Below are positions 1 through 4,815 of a stretch of 5,152 bases of DNA, in pieces. The stretch comes from an uncultured Bacilli bacterium (GTDB taxonomy: Bacteria > Bacillota_I > Bacilli_A > RF39 > UBA660), in the NCBI GenBank assembly GCA_947626445.1, contig CANQSC010000069.1, positions 1 to 5,152 on the forward strand, given 5' to 3'. The position numbers were made by a program, and so were the translations under genes. Positions within the stretch are counted from its first letter, which is position 1. Each line of letters opens with the position of its first letter. The notes under the pieces are model-generated. The model was not told the DNA's origin. It did no database searches and saw nothing but the letters and a program-made list of their open reading frames with translations.

Positions 1-34
1 TTTCTTTTGTTTTTGGTAAACTTTCTAATCTCAT
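1..34 (-). CDS. rplO: 50S ribosomal protein L15 (probable), N-terminal fragment cut by the window edge
   Basis: An ATG at 34-32 opens a frame that runs off the left edge, giving MRLESLPKTKE (11 complete codons). It sits one base after the rpsE stop and has a good Shine-Dalgarno, GAGGAG, at 47-42 with a 7-base spacer, so a real gene starts here. The short N-terminus (M-[KR]-L-x-x-L followed by a basic stretch) resembles L15, a 23S rRNA-binding protein of the large subunit. It does not resemble L30, which usually begins with a K-[IL]-x-[IV]-T-L-V-x-S strand. In most bacteria rpmD (L30) would lie between rpsE and rplO; here the next gene already looks like L15. Only 11 residues are visible, so the identity rests on position and a weak N-terminal match. 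Confidence 0.68.
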   Translation of the reverse strand, partial: MRLESLPKTKE

Positions 35-35
35 A

Positions 36-542
36 TTATAACTCCTCTACTTTCTTTCCACGTAACTCAGCAATTTTTTCAGGAGTACGAACAGTCTTTA
101 AGGCTTCTAATGTAGCCTTAGCAACATTTACTTGAGTATTGCTTCCTAAACTTTTAGAAACAATATCTTTAATACCAGCTAATTCTAAGACAGCACGAGC
201 AGCACCACCAGCAATTACACCAGTACCTTTTTTAGCAGGTTTGATCATTACAACAGCACTACCTACTTTTCCATAAGCTTCATGAGGAATAGTACGATTA
301 TCAATAATAGCTACTCTTAAAACATTTTTATTAGCAGCTTTACTAGCTTTAGCAATAGCATCATTTACTTCATTTGCTTTACTAGTACCAATTCCAACTA
401 ATCCTTTACGATTACCAACTACTACTGTAGCAGAAAAACGAAAATGTCTACCACCTTTAGTAACTTTAGTAACACGACTAAGATTAATAACTTTTTCTTC
501 TAATAATTTTTTTCTTGAGTCAGTATTTTCTTTTCTTGCCAT
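36..542 (-). CDS. rpsE: 30S ribosomal protein S5
   Basis: S5 (168 residues, a normal length) is a 30S protein next to S4 and S8 that takes part in decoding fidelity and mRNA entry. The N-terminal double-stranded-RNA-binding-like domain covers about residues 15-80, with the loop VTKGGRHFRF near 27-36. The Lys-Gly-Gly of this loop is the region where spectinomycin-resistance changes map in E. coli and Bacillus; here it is intact. The C-terminal domain carries TIPHE (84-88), the GTGVIAGG stretch (106-113) and SKSLGSNT (129-136), all family hallmarks. The start is an ATG preceded by AGGAGG at 557-552 with a 9-base spacer. That Shine-Dalgarno is fused to the TAG stop of rplR (TAGGAGG). The gene ends in TAA, with a candidate rplO start one base beyond. 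Confidence 0.98.
   Translation of the reverse strand: MARKENTDSRKKLLEEKVINLSRVTKVTKGGRHFRFSATVVVGNRKGLVGIGTSKANEVNDAIAKASKAANKNVLRVAIIDNRTIPHEAYGKVGSAVVMIKPAKKGTGVIAGGAARAVLELAGIKDIVSKSLGSNTQVNVAKATLEALKTVRTPEKIAELRGKKVEEL
42..47 (-). promoter_or_regulatory. Ribosome binding site for the gene after rpsE (probable rplO)
   Basis: GAGGAG lies seven bases upstream of the ATG at 34-32. It falls inside the coding end of rpsE, where the same bases encode Glu-Glu just before the last Leu and the TAA stop. The placement supports the start call for the partial left-edge gene and suggests its translation is coupled to that of S5. Confidence 0.8.
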
Positions 543-555
543 ACCCTAATTCCTC

Positions 556-909
556 CTAAAACTCTAAGCCGTTTTCACGTGCAGATGCCGCTAAAGCTTC
601 AACACGTCCATGATATAAGTATCCACCTCTATCAAAAACGACTGTTTTAATTTTTAATTTTTTACATTTTTCAGCAATGTCTTTACCAACCTTCTTGGCA
701 CCTTCGACATTACCACCATTTACTTTTAACATTTTTGATGAAGAGCTAGCTAAAGTGATTTGTTTTTCGTCATCAATAACTTGAACATAAATTTCTTTAT
801 TAGAACGGAATACATTAAGTCTTGGACGAGACTGTGTACCACTAATAGTTTTTCTAACTCTTTTGTGGCGTCTTAAACGCGCTACATTACTAGATTCTTT
901 CTTTATCAT
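556..909 (-). CDS. rplR: 50S ribosomal protein L18
   Basis: L18 (117 residues; the family is usually about 115-122) binds 5S rRNA with L5 and helps place it in the central protuberance. The basic N-terminus with RLRRHKRVRKTISG (11-24), the RPRLNVFRSNKEIYVQVIDD strand region (28-47) and the signature FDRGGYLYHGRV (92-103) are clear, and the typical C-terminus NGLEF is present. The ATG start at 909 is preceded by GAGGT at 921-917 with a 7-base spacer. It lies 14 bases after rplF, the widest gap in the window. The TAG stop forms the first bases of the rpsE Shine-Dalgarno, so S5 and L18 translation is probably coupled. Confidence 0.98.
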   Translation of the reverse strand: MIKKESSNVARLRRHKRVRKTISGTQSRPRLNVFRSNKEIYVQVIDDEKQITLASSSSKMLKVNGGNVEGAKKVGKDIAEKCKKLKIKTVVFDRGGYLYHGRVEALAASARENGLEF

Positions 910-923
910 TCTAATTACCTCAC

Positions 924-1463
924 TTATTTAGCAGCCTTTTTACCTTCTTTACGACGAATATGTTCATTTTTATAACGAATTCCTTTACCTTTATAAGGTT
1001 CTGGACTTCTTACTTCACGAACTACAGCCGCAAATTGGTTAACTTTTTGCTTATCAATTCCTGAAATAGATATTTCATTATTATTTATTAATGTTGCAGA
1101 TAATCCTGCTGGTACTTCCATAATAACCGGATTAGAATATCCAGCATTAATCGTTATTTTATTACCAGCAACATTGAAACGATATCCAACACCAATAATT
1201 TCTAAATCTTTTTTATAACCCTCACTAACACCAATTAAGTTATTATTGATTAATGAATTCATTGTTCCTACTACCACATTAGCTCTTGCACTATTGTTTT
1301 TAGCAGATGTAGTAACAACACCATCTTCAATTTTAACTTCAATTAAAGGATCAATAACTAAATCTAGACTTCCTTTACTTGACTTAGTAGTTAATACATC
1401 ACCATTTAAAGTAACTTCAACACCAGTTGGGATTTGTAATTTACGATTTCCTATTCTACTCAT
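924..1463 (-). CDS. rplF: 50S ribosomal protein L6
   Basis: L6 (179 residues, normal) sits near the GTPase-associated centre of the 50S subunit next to the sarcin-ricin loop. It has two repeated alpha/beta domains: SRIGNRKLQIP at the N-terminus (2-12), LEIIGVGYRF at the start of domain two (87-96), then GYSNP (108-112) and the strongly conserved VRSPEPYKGKGIRY (151-164) with the RRKEGK tail (170-175). The usual H-G-x-x-R-S motif of domain one is here V-V-V-G-T-M-N-S (63-70), so the normally conserved His and Arg are missing, a modest divergence. The start ATG is preceded by AAGGAAAG overlapping the rpsH stop (TAAGGAAAG). The gene ends in TAA, 14 bases before rplR. Confidence 0.98.
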   Translation of the reverse strand: MSRIGNRKLQIPTGVEVTLNGDVLTTKSSKGSLDLVIDPLIEVKIEDGVVTTSAKNNSARANVVVGTMNSLINNNLIGVSEGYKKDLEIIGVGYRFNVAGNKITINAGYSNPVIMEVPAGLSATLINNNEISISGIDKQKVNQFAAVVREVRSPEPYKGKGIRYKNEHIRRKEGKKAAK

Positions 1464-1472
1464 AAACTTTCC

Positions 1473-1868
1473 TTACCATATATAAGCAAGTACTTCGCCT
1501 CCTAACTTTTGTTCTCTAGCTTCTTTATCAGTCATTAAACCTTTAGATGTAGATATAATAGCAATACCTAAACCATTTAAAACTCTAGGAAGGTCTTCAC
1601 ATTTAGCATATACTCTTAAACCAGATTTACTAATTCTTTTTAAACCAGTAATAACTCTTTCTTTTTTCTCACCATATTTTAAAGTTAGATTAAGTTCATC
1701 ACCATTATCTTTTTTAACATATTCATAATCAGCAATATAACCTTCTCTTTTTAAAATTTCAGCGATTCCTAAAGTCATTTTAGTTCCAATAACTGTAACA
1801 TTAGTATATTTTAATTGATTTGCATTACGAATTCTTGTAAGCATATCAGCAATCTTATCTTGAACCAT
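1473..1868 (-). CDS. rpsH: 30S ribosomal protein S8
   Basis: S8 (131 residues with this start, normal) binds the central domain of 16S rRNA (helix 21) early in 30S assembly. In E. coli it is also the translational repressor of the spc operon. Family motifs are IADMLTRIRNAN (6-17), RISKSGLRVY (78-87), LNGLGIAIISTSKGLMTD (97-114) and the C-terminal GGEVLAYIW (123-131). The reading frame is open six codons further upstream to a TTG at 1886. I chose the ATG at 1868 because it has a strong GGAGGT at 1880-1875 six bases upstream, and because the resulting N-terminus MVQDKIADML matches the family. The Shine-Dalgarno is fused to the rpsN stop (TAGGAGGT). The gene ends with Trp-TAA, 9 bases before rplF. 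Confidence 0.98.
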   Translation of the reverse strand: MVQDKIADMLTRIRNANQLKYTNVTVIGTKMTLGIAEILKREGYIADYEYVKKDNGDELNLTLKYGEKKERVITGLKRISKSGLRVYAKCEDLPRVLNGLGIAIISTSKGLMTDKEAREQKLGGEVLAYIW

Positions 1869-1874
1869 TTTTAT

Positions 1875-1880
1875 ACCTCC
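1875..1880 (-). promoter_or_regulatory. Ribosome binding site deciding the rpsH start
   Basis: GGAGGT stands six bases upstream of the ATG at 1868-1866 and downstream of the alternative TTG at 1886. It therefore selects the ATG. Its first G is the last base of the rpsN TAG stop. Confidence 0.88.
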
Positions 1881-2065
1881 TACCAACTAGCCTTTTTTAC
1901 TCCAGGAATTTCACCTTTATTAGCTAATTCCCTAAAGCAAATACGACAAATATGATATTTACGTAGAACACCATGAGGTCTTCCACATCGCTCGCATCTT
2001 GTATAAGCACGTGAACTAAATTTAGGTTTACGAGCTTGTTTTACTTTTAAACTTGTTCTTGCCAT
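1880..2065 (-). CDS. rpsN: 30S ribosomal protein S14, zinc-binding type (type Z)
   Basis: S14 (61 residues, exactly the usual size of the short zinc-type form) is a late-assembling 30S head protein close to S3, S10 and S19. The four zinc ligands are visible as C24-x2-C27 and C40-x2-C43, with the surrounding CERCGRPHGVLRKYHICRIC segment (24-43) and the ending GVKKASW. This is the C+ form (often named rpsN1/rpsZ), distinct from the long zinc-free S14 that many Firmicutes also carry elsewhere for zinc limitation. The frame is open 15 codons further upstream into the end of rplE, but that extension has no family similarity. The ATG at 2065 follows GAGGAG at 2077-2072 with a 6-base spacer and gives the canonical MARTSLK start. 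The stop is TAG. Confidence 0.98.
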   Translation of the reverse strand: MARTSLKVKQARKPKFSSRAYTRCERCGRPHGVLRKYHICRICFRELANKGEIPGVKKASW

Positions 2066-2071
2066 AGTGTT

Positions 2072-2077
2072 CTCCTC
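2072..2077 (-). promoter_or_regulatory. Ribosome binding site deciding the rpsN start
   Basis: GAGGAG lies in the 13-base gap between rplE and rpsN, six bases before the ATG at 2065-2063. It excludes the longer frame that begins inside rplE at about 2110. Confidence 0.85.
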
Positions 2078-2078
2078 T

Positions 2079-2618
2079 CTATTTCTTAAAAGGCATATTA
2101 AATTTTGCAAGTAATGCCTTAGCTTCTTCGTTAGTATTAGCTGTTGTTACGAAAACAATATCCATACCACGAACTTTTACAACATCATCATAAACAATTT
2201 CTGGGAAAATTAATTGTTCTTTAATTCCTAAAGTATAATTTCCATGTCCATCAAAAGCATTTTTACTAACGCCACGGAAATCTCTTACTCTTGGAAGAGC
2301 AATCTTAATTAATTTTTCCATAAAAATATACATTTTTTCACCACGTAATGTAGTTTTTACACCAATACTTTGGCCTTCACGAATTTTAAATCCGGCAATA
2401 GATTTATGAGCTTTAGTAACTACTGCTTTTTGACCAGTAATTGCTTCTAAATCTTTTAAGGCAGCATCAATATATTTTTCATCGGTATGACCTTCGCCAA
2501 CTCCGATATTAATGACAATTTTATCTAATTTTGGAACTTGCATAACTGTTTTATAGTTAAATTCTTTCATTAATGCCGGAACAATTTCCTTATTATATAA
2601 TTCTTTATATGTACTCAT
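2079..2618 (-). CDS. rplE: 50S ribosomal protein L5
   Basis: L5 (179 residues, the standard length) binds 5S rRNA and forms part of the central protuberance, touching S13 across the subunit interface and P-site tRNA. Recognised segments are the N-terminal helix YKELYNKEIVPAL (4-16), VPKLDKIVINIGVGE (28-42), the VTKAHKSIAGFKIREG segment (67-82), LPRVRDFRG (108-116), FDGHGNYTLGIKEQLIFPEI (122-141) and the KVRGMDIVFVTTA strand (148-160), ending in MPFKK. The ATG start at 2618 follows AAGGTGG, which is fused to the rplX stop (TAAGGTGGGACTATG). The stop is TAG, 13 bases before rpsN. In E. coli the S8 repressor site is at the start of the L5 gene; I cannot see a clear equivalent hairpin here. Confidence 0.98.
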   Translation of the reverse strand: MSTYKELYNKEIVPALMKEFNYKTVMQVPKLDKIVINIGVGEGHTDEKYIDAALKDLEAITGQKAVVTKAHKSIAGFKIREGQSIGVKTTLRGEKMYIFMEKLIKIALPRVRDFRGVSKNAFDGHGNYTLGIKEQLIFPEIVYDDVVKVRGMDIVFVTTANTNEEAKALLAKFNMPFKK

Positions 2619-2627
2619 AGTCCCACC

Positions 2628-2882
2628 TTAATCTTTCTTATCTTTCTTTTTAGAAGTTTTTTCTTCTACGATTTTTTTAACGTTAGATACATGAATAGGG
2701 GCTTCAATATCAAAGATTCCACCATTTTCATTAGTTCTATTAGGTTTAACGTGTTTTTTAACAATATTTATTCCTTCAACAACAACTTTATCTTTTTTAG
2801 CCATTGTTTTAACAACTCTTCCTGTTTTACCTTTATCTTTACCAGCTAAAACTAAAACAGAATCTCCAACTTTAATCTTCAT
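2628..2882 (-). CDS. rplX: 50S ribosomal protein L24, short form with a lysine-rich tail
   Basis: L24 is an assembly initiator that binds domain I of 23S rRNA near the tunnel exit. The N-terminal KOW motif is clear (IKVGDSVLVLAGKDKGKTGRV, about residues 3-23). It is followed by DKVVVEGINIVKKHVKP (31-47) and GGIFDIEAPIHVSNV (54-68). After that the protein departs from the family. Typical bacterial L24 is about 100-110 residues and continues with a D-P-K-T-G-K-x-T-R-[VI]-G-like segment and a basic end. Here residues 69-84 are KKIVEEKTSKKKDKKD and then TAA, giving only 84 residues. The next gene starts 9 bases later, so no remnant of the missing part is left downstream and a simple frameshift is unlikely. 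The start ATG has AGGAGGT at 2893-2887, fused to the rplN stop. Confidence 0.96.
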   Translation of the reverse strand: MKIKVGDSVLVLAGKDKGKTGRVVKTMAKKDKVVVEGINIVKKHVKPNRTNENGGIFDIEAPIHVSNVKKIVEEKTSKKKDKKD

Positions 2883-2891
2883 AAATACCTC

Positions 2892-3260
2892 CTATAACAC
2901 TTCTGGTGCTAAAGATACAATCTTCATGAAATCTTTTTCACGTAATTCTCTAGCAACAGGTCCTAATACACGAGTTCCAACAGGAGTCTTATCATCTTTA
3001 ATTAATACACATGCATTATCATCAAATTTGATATAACTTCCGTCAGCCCTTCTAACGCCTTCTACACTTCTAACTATAACAGCTTTAACAACTTTTCCAG
3101 CTTTAACATTTCCATTTGGAATTGCTTTTTTAACAGTACAAACAACAACATCACCAATGTTTGCATATTTTCTTTTACTGCCACCTAAACAACGAATAAC
3201 TAAAACTTCTCTAGCTCCAGAGTTATCAGCGACTTTTAATCTTGATTCTTGCATTACCAT
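2892..3260 (-). CDS. rplN: 50S ribosomal protein L14
   Basis: L14 (122 residues, identical to the usual bacterial length) is a beta-barrel protein of the 50S interface, contacting L19 and 16S helix 14; in other bacteria it is the docking site of the silencing factor RsfS. Conserved parts are QESRLKVADNSGAREVLVIR (4-23), the LGGSKRKYANIGDVVV strand (25-40), RSVEGVRRADGSYIKFDDNA (64-83) and the C-terminal GTRVLGPVARELREKDFMKI region (95-114). I start it at the ATG at 3260, which aligns with the family's MIQQESRL and has AGGAGGTG at 3273-3266. An ATG two codons later is also possible but would shorten the family N-terminus. The stop TAG is fused to the rplX Shine-Dalgarno. Confidence 0.98.
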   Translation of the reverse strand: MVMQESRLKVADNSGAREVLVIRCLGGSKRKYANIGDVVVCTVKKAIPNGNVKAGKVVKAVIVRSVEGVRRADGSYIKFDDNACVLIKDDKTPVGTRVLGPVARELREKDFMKIVSLAPEVL

Positions 3261-3271
3261 AAGAACACCTC

Positions 3272-3532
3272 CTATAGAATAACAGCTTCAATTAGAACTT
3301 CAACTAATTCATATCTTTTAGTTTTAGATAATGGTCTAGTAGCTCTAATTCTTACTGTATCTCCTACTTTTGCGATATTTTTTTCATCATGTGCTACATA
3401 TTTTTTAGAATATTTAACACGTTTTCCATATAATGGATGTCTTTTATGGGTTTCAACTAAAACTGTAATTGTTTTATTGGCAGATGCACTTACAACTCTA
3501 CCAACTAATTCTTGTTTCTTCTTCTCTGCCAT
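3272..3532 (-). CDS. rpsQ: 30S ribosomal protein S17
   Basis: S17 (86 residues, typical) is an OB-fold protein that binds the 5' domain of 16S rRNA early in assembly. Seen here are QELVGRVVSASANKTITVLV (7-26), the HPLYGKRVKYSKKYVAHDE loop and strand (32-50), and the VGDTVRIRATRPLSKTKRYE signature (56-75). The ATG start at 3532 overlaps the rpmC stop by one base (TAATG). Its Shine-Dalgarno AGGAGGT (3547-3541) lies wholly inside rpmC, with an 8-base spacer. The stop is TAG and is fused to the rplN ribosome binding site, with 11 bases between the genes. Confidence 0.98.
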   Translation of the reverse strand: MAEKKKQELVGRVVSASANKTITVLVETHKRHPLYGKRVKYSKKYVAHDEKNIAKVGDTVRIRATRPLSKTKRYELVEVLIEAVIL

Positions 3533-3738
3533 TATTTATTACCTCCTACAGTTTCTTTTCTTTCATTTAAAATTGTCATCATTCTTGCTACTTCTTTACG
3601 AAGTAAATTGATTTTATCAGTTTTCTCTAATGAACCTCTGGCATTTTGCATTCTTAAATCTAGTAACTCAGCTTTACCAGCTTTAATTTTAGCTAAAATT
3701 TCTTCATCAGTTAAAGCTCGTATTTCACTAGTTTTCAT
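3532..3738 (-). CDS. rpmC: 50S ribosomal protein L29
   Basis: L29 (68 residues, within the usual 60-70) is a two-helix protein at the tunnel exit that, with L23, forms the docking surface for SRP and trigger factor. The family pattern is visible: N-terminal E-I-R-x-L-T-D-E-E-I (5-14), LLDLRMQNARGSLEKTDKIN (25-44) and the second-helix start LLRKEVARMMTILNER (45-60). The ATG start overlaps the rplP stop by one base (TAATG) and uses AAGGTGA at 3751-3745, six bases upstream and inside rplP. The last residues, Gly-Gly-Asn-Lys, are encoded by the AGGAGGT ribosome binding site of rpsQ and its spacer. The C-terminus is therefore partly dictated by that signal. Confidence 0.97.
   Translation of the reverse strand: MKTSEIRALTDEEILAKIKAGKAELLDLRMQNARGSLEKTDKINLLRKEVARMMTILNERKETVGGNK
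3541..3547 (-). promoter_or_regulatory. Ribosome binding site of rpsQ, embedded in the end of rpmC
   Basis: AGGAGGT lies eight bases before the rpsQ ATG and encodes the Gly-Gly near the C-terminus of L29. The following AATAAATAATG gives Asn, Lys, the stop and the overlapping start. Confidence 0.85.
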
Positions 3739-4154
3739 TAGATTTCACCTTCCTTTTTAACAAATTTACATTTAACAGGTAATTTATGTGATGCAAGTCT
3801 TAAAGCTTCACGAGCAACTTCTTCACTAACACCTGAAATTTCAAACATAATTTTGCCTTCTTTAACTACTGCAACCCATTCTTCAACATTACCTTTACCT
3901 TTACCTTGACGAGTTTCTAAAGGTTTTTTAGTACGAGGCATGTCAGGGAATATGTTAATAAATACTTTACCTCCACGCTTCATATAACGAGTCATCGCAA
4001 TACGAGCAGCTTCGATTTGTCTTGAAGAAACATAATTTCCTTCTTTAGCCATTAAACCAAATTCCCCAAAATGAAGTTCAGTATTACCTTTTGCATGTCC
4101 TTCATAAGAACGACGATGTTGTTTACGATATTTAGTTCTTTTTGGCATCAACAT
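3738..4154 (-). CDS. rplP: 50S ribosomal protein L16
   Basis: L16 (138 residues with this start; family about 135-145) organises the A-site region of the 50S subunit and joins late in assembly. Signatures are MLMPKRTKYRKQHR (1-14), LHFGEFGLMA (27-36), SRQIEAARIAMTRYMKRGGK (44-63), IFPDMPRTKKPLETR (68-82), QGKGKG (83-88) and ISGVSEEVAREALRLASHKL (106-125). The Met that usually follows the conserved Arg (R-M-G-x-G-K-G) is Gln83 here. Three starts are possible: GTG 4163, ATG 4154 and ATG 4148. The AAGGAG at 4170-4165 is one base from the GTG, 10 from the ATG at 4154 and 16 from the last, and the family begins MLMPKR, so 4154 is chosen. This start lies 23 bases inside the end of rpsC. Confidence 0.97.
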   Translation of the reverse strand: MLMPKRTKYRKQHRRSYEGHAKGNTELHFGEFGLMAKEGNYVSSRQIEAARIAMTRYMKRGGKVFINIFPDMPRTKKPLETRQGKGKGNVEEWVAVVKEGKIMFEISGVSEEVAREALRLASHKLPVKCKFVKKEGEI

Positions 4155-4815
4155 GAGATTCACTCTCCTTTACACTTTTTTTAGTAGGAAGAATTTCTCC
4201 CTTATAGATCCAAACTTTAACCCCAATTTTTCCATAAGTGGTATTAGCTTCAGCTTCAGCATAATCAATATCAGCACGAAGAGTATGTAGAGGAACAGTT
4301 CCTTCAGTATATCCTTCACTACGAGCCATTTCAGCTCCACCTAAACGACCACTTACTTTAGTTTTAATACCTTTAGCTCCAGCTTTCATTGTATTTCTAA
4401 TAGCTCTTTTTTGAGCACTTCTAAATGGAGCTCGGTTTTCAATTTGCATGGCGATATTTTCTGCAACTAATTTAGCAGTAGTATCAGCATTTTTACTACA
4501 ATCAACAATTGATACATAAACATCTTCTTTAACTAATTTAGCTAAAGCTTTACGTAATTTATCAATATCTTCACCACCACGGCCAATGATAACTCCAGGC
4601 TTAGCAGTATTAATTGTAACTTCACAACGTCCTTTTTTACGTTCAATAATAATAGAAGCAACAGAAGCATCTTTTAATTTTTCACTTAAATATTTACGAA
4701 TCTTTAAGTCTTTATTTAAAAGTGTTCCAAATTCTTTTTTATTAGCATACCATTTTGATTGCCAATCTTTATTAACACCTAAACGGTATCCAATAGGATT
4801 AACTTTTTGTCCCAT
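4132..4815 (-). CDS. rpsC: 30S ribosomal protein S3
   Basis: S3 (227 residues, normal range) lies in the 30S head at the mRNA entry tunnel, next to S10 and S14. The N-terminus MGQKVNPIGYRLG and DWQSKWYA (17-24) are typical. A type II KH domain spans about 39-108, with the GxxG loop as G-R-G-G at 78-81. The C-terminal domain shows GAKGIKTKVSGRLGGAEMAR (146-165), EGTVPLHTLRADIDYAEAEA (171-190), and TTYGKIGVKVWIYKGEILPT (192-211). At the mRNA helicase patch the E. coli F-R-R-A-M-K reads F-R-S-A-Q-K (131-136), replacing one of the Arg residues. ATG start with AAGGAGG upstream, 9-base spacer, overlapping the rplV stop by one base. Its 3' end overlaps rplP by 23 bases. Confidence 0.98.
   Translation of the reverse strand: MGQKVNPIGYRLGVNKDWQSKWYANKKEFGTLLNKDLKIRKYLSEKLKDASVASIIIERKKGRCEVTINTAKPGVIIGRGGEDIDKLRKALAKLVKEDVYVSIVDCSKNADTTAKLVAENIAMQIENRAPFRSAQKRAIRNTMKAGAKGIKTKVSGRLGGAEMARSEGYTEGTVPLHTLRADIDYAEAEANTTYGKIGVKVWIYKGEILPTKKSVKESESHVDAKKN
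4165..4170 (-). promoter_or_regulatory. Ribosome binding site deciding the rplP start, inside rpsC
   Basis: AAGGAG within the last codons of rpsC lies 10 bases upstream of the ATG at 4154. It is too close to the GTG at 4163 and rather far from the ATG at 4148, so it favours the MLMPKR start. Because it is embedded in coding sequence, ribosomes finishing S3 would pass over it. Confidence 0.8.

Noticed and set aside
1246..1485. Plus-strand ORF of 79 codons
   Set aside because: It lies antisense to rplF, a clear conserved gene, and its product is a hydrophobic translation of the complementary strand with no family look. It is a shadow frame.
1869..1886. Six-codon upstream extension of rpsH from a TTG
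   Set aside because: It would start inside rpsN and read through the rpsH ribosome binding site. The ATG at 1868 has the better signal and family fit.
2066..2110. 15-codon upstream extension of rpsN into rplE
   Set aside because: The extra residues do not resemble S14, and the standard 61-residue protein starts at 2065 with its own ribosome binding site.
2600..2640. Possible S8-type autoregulatory site at the start of rplE
   Set aside because: E. coli has such a site near the L5 start, but I could not find a convincing hairpin or a helix-21-like internal loop in this short junction.
3249..3760. Plus-strand ORFs of 120 and 82 codons, giving Leu/Ser/Phe-rich products
   Set aside because: They are antisense to rpsQ, rpmC and the end of rplP. 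The low-complexity hydrophobic look is what Lys-rich ribosomal genes give when read backwards.
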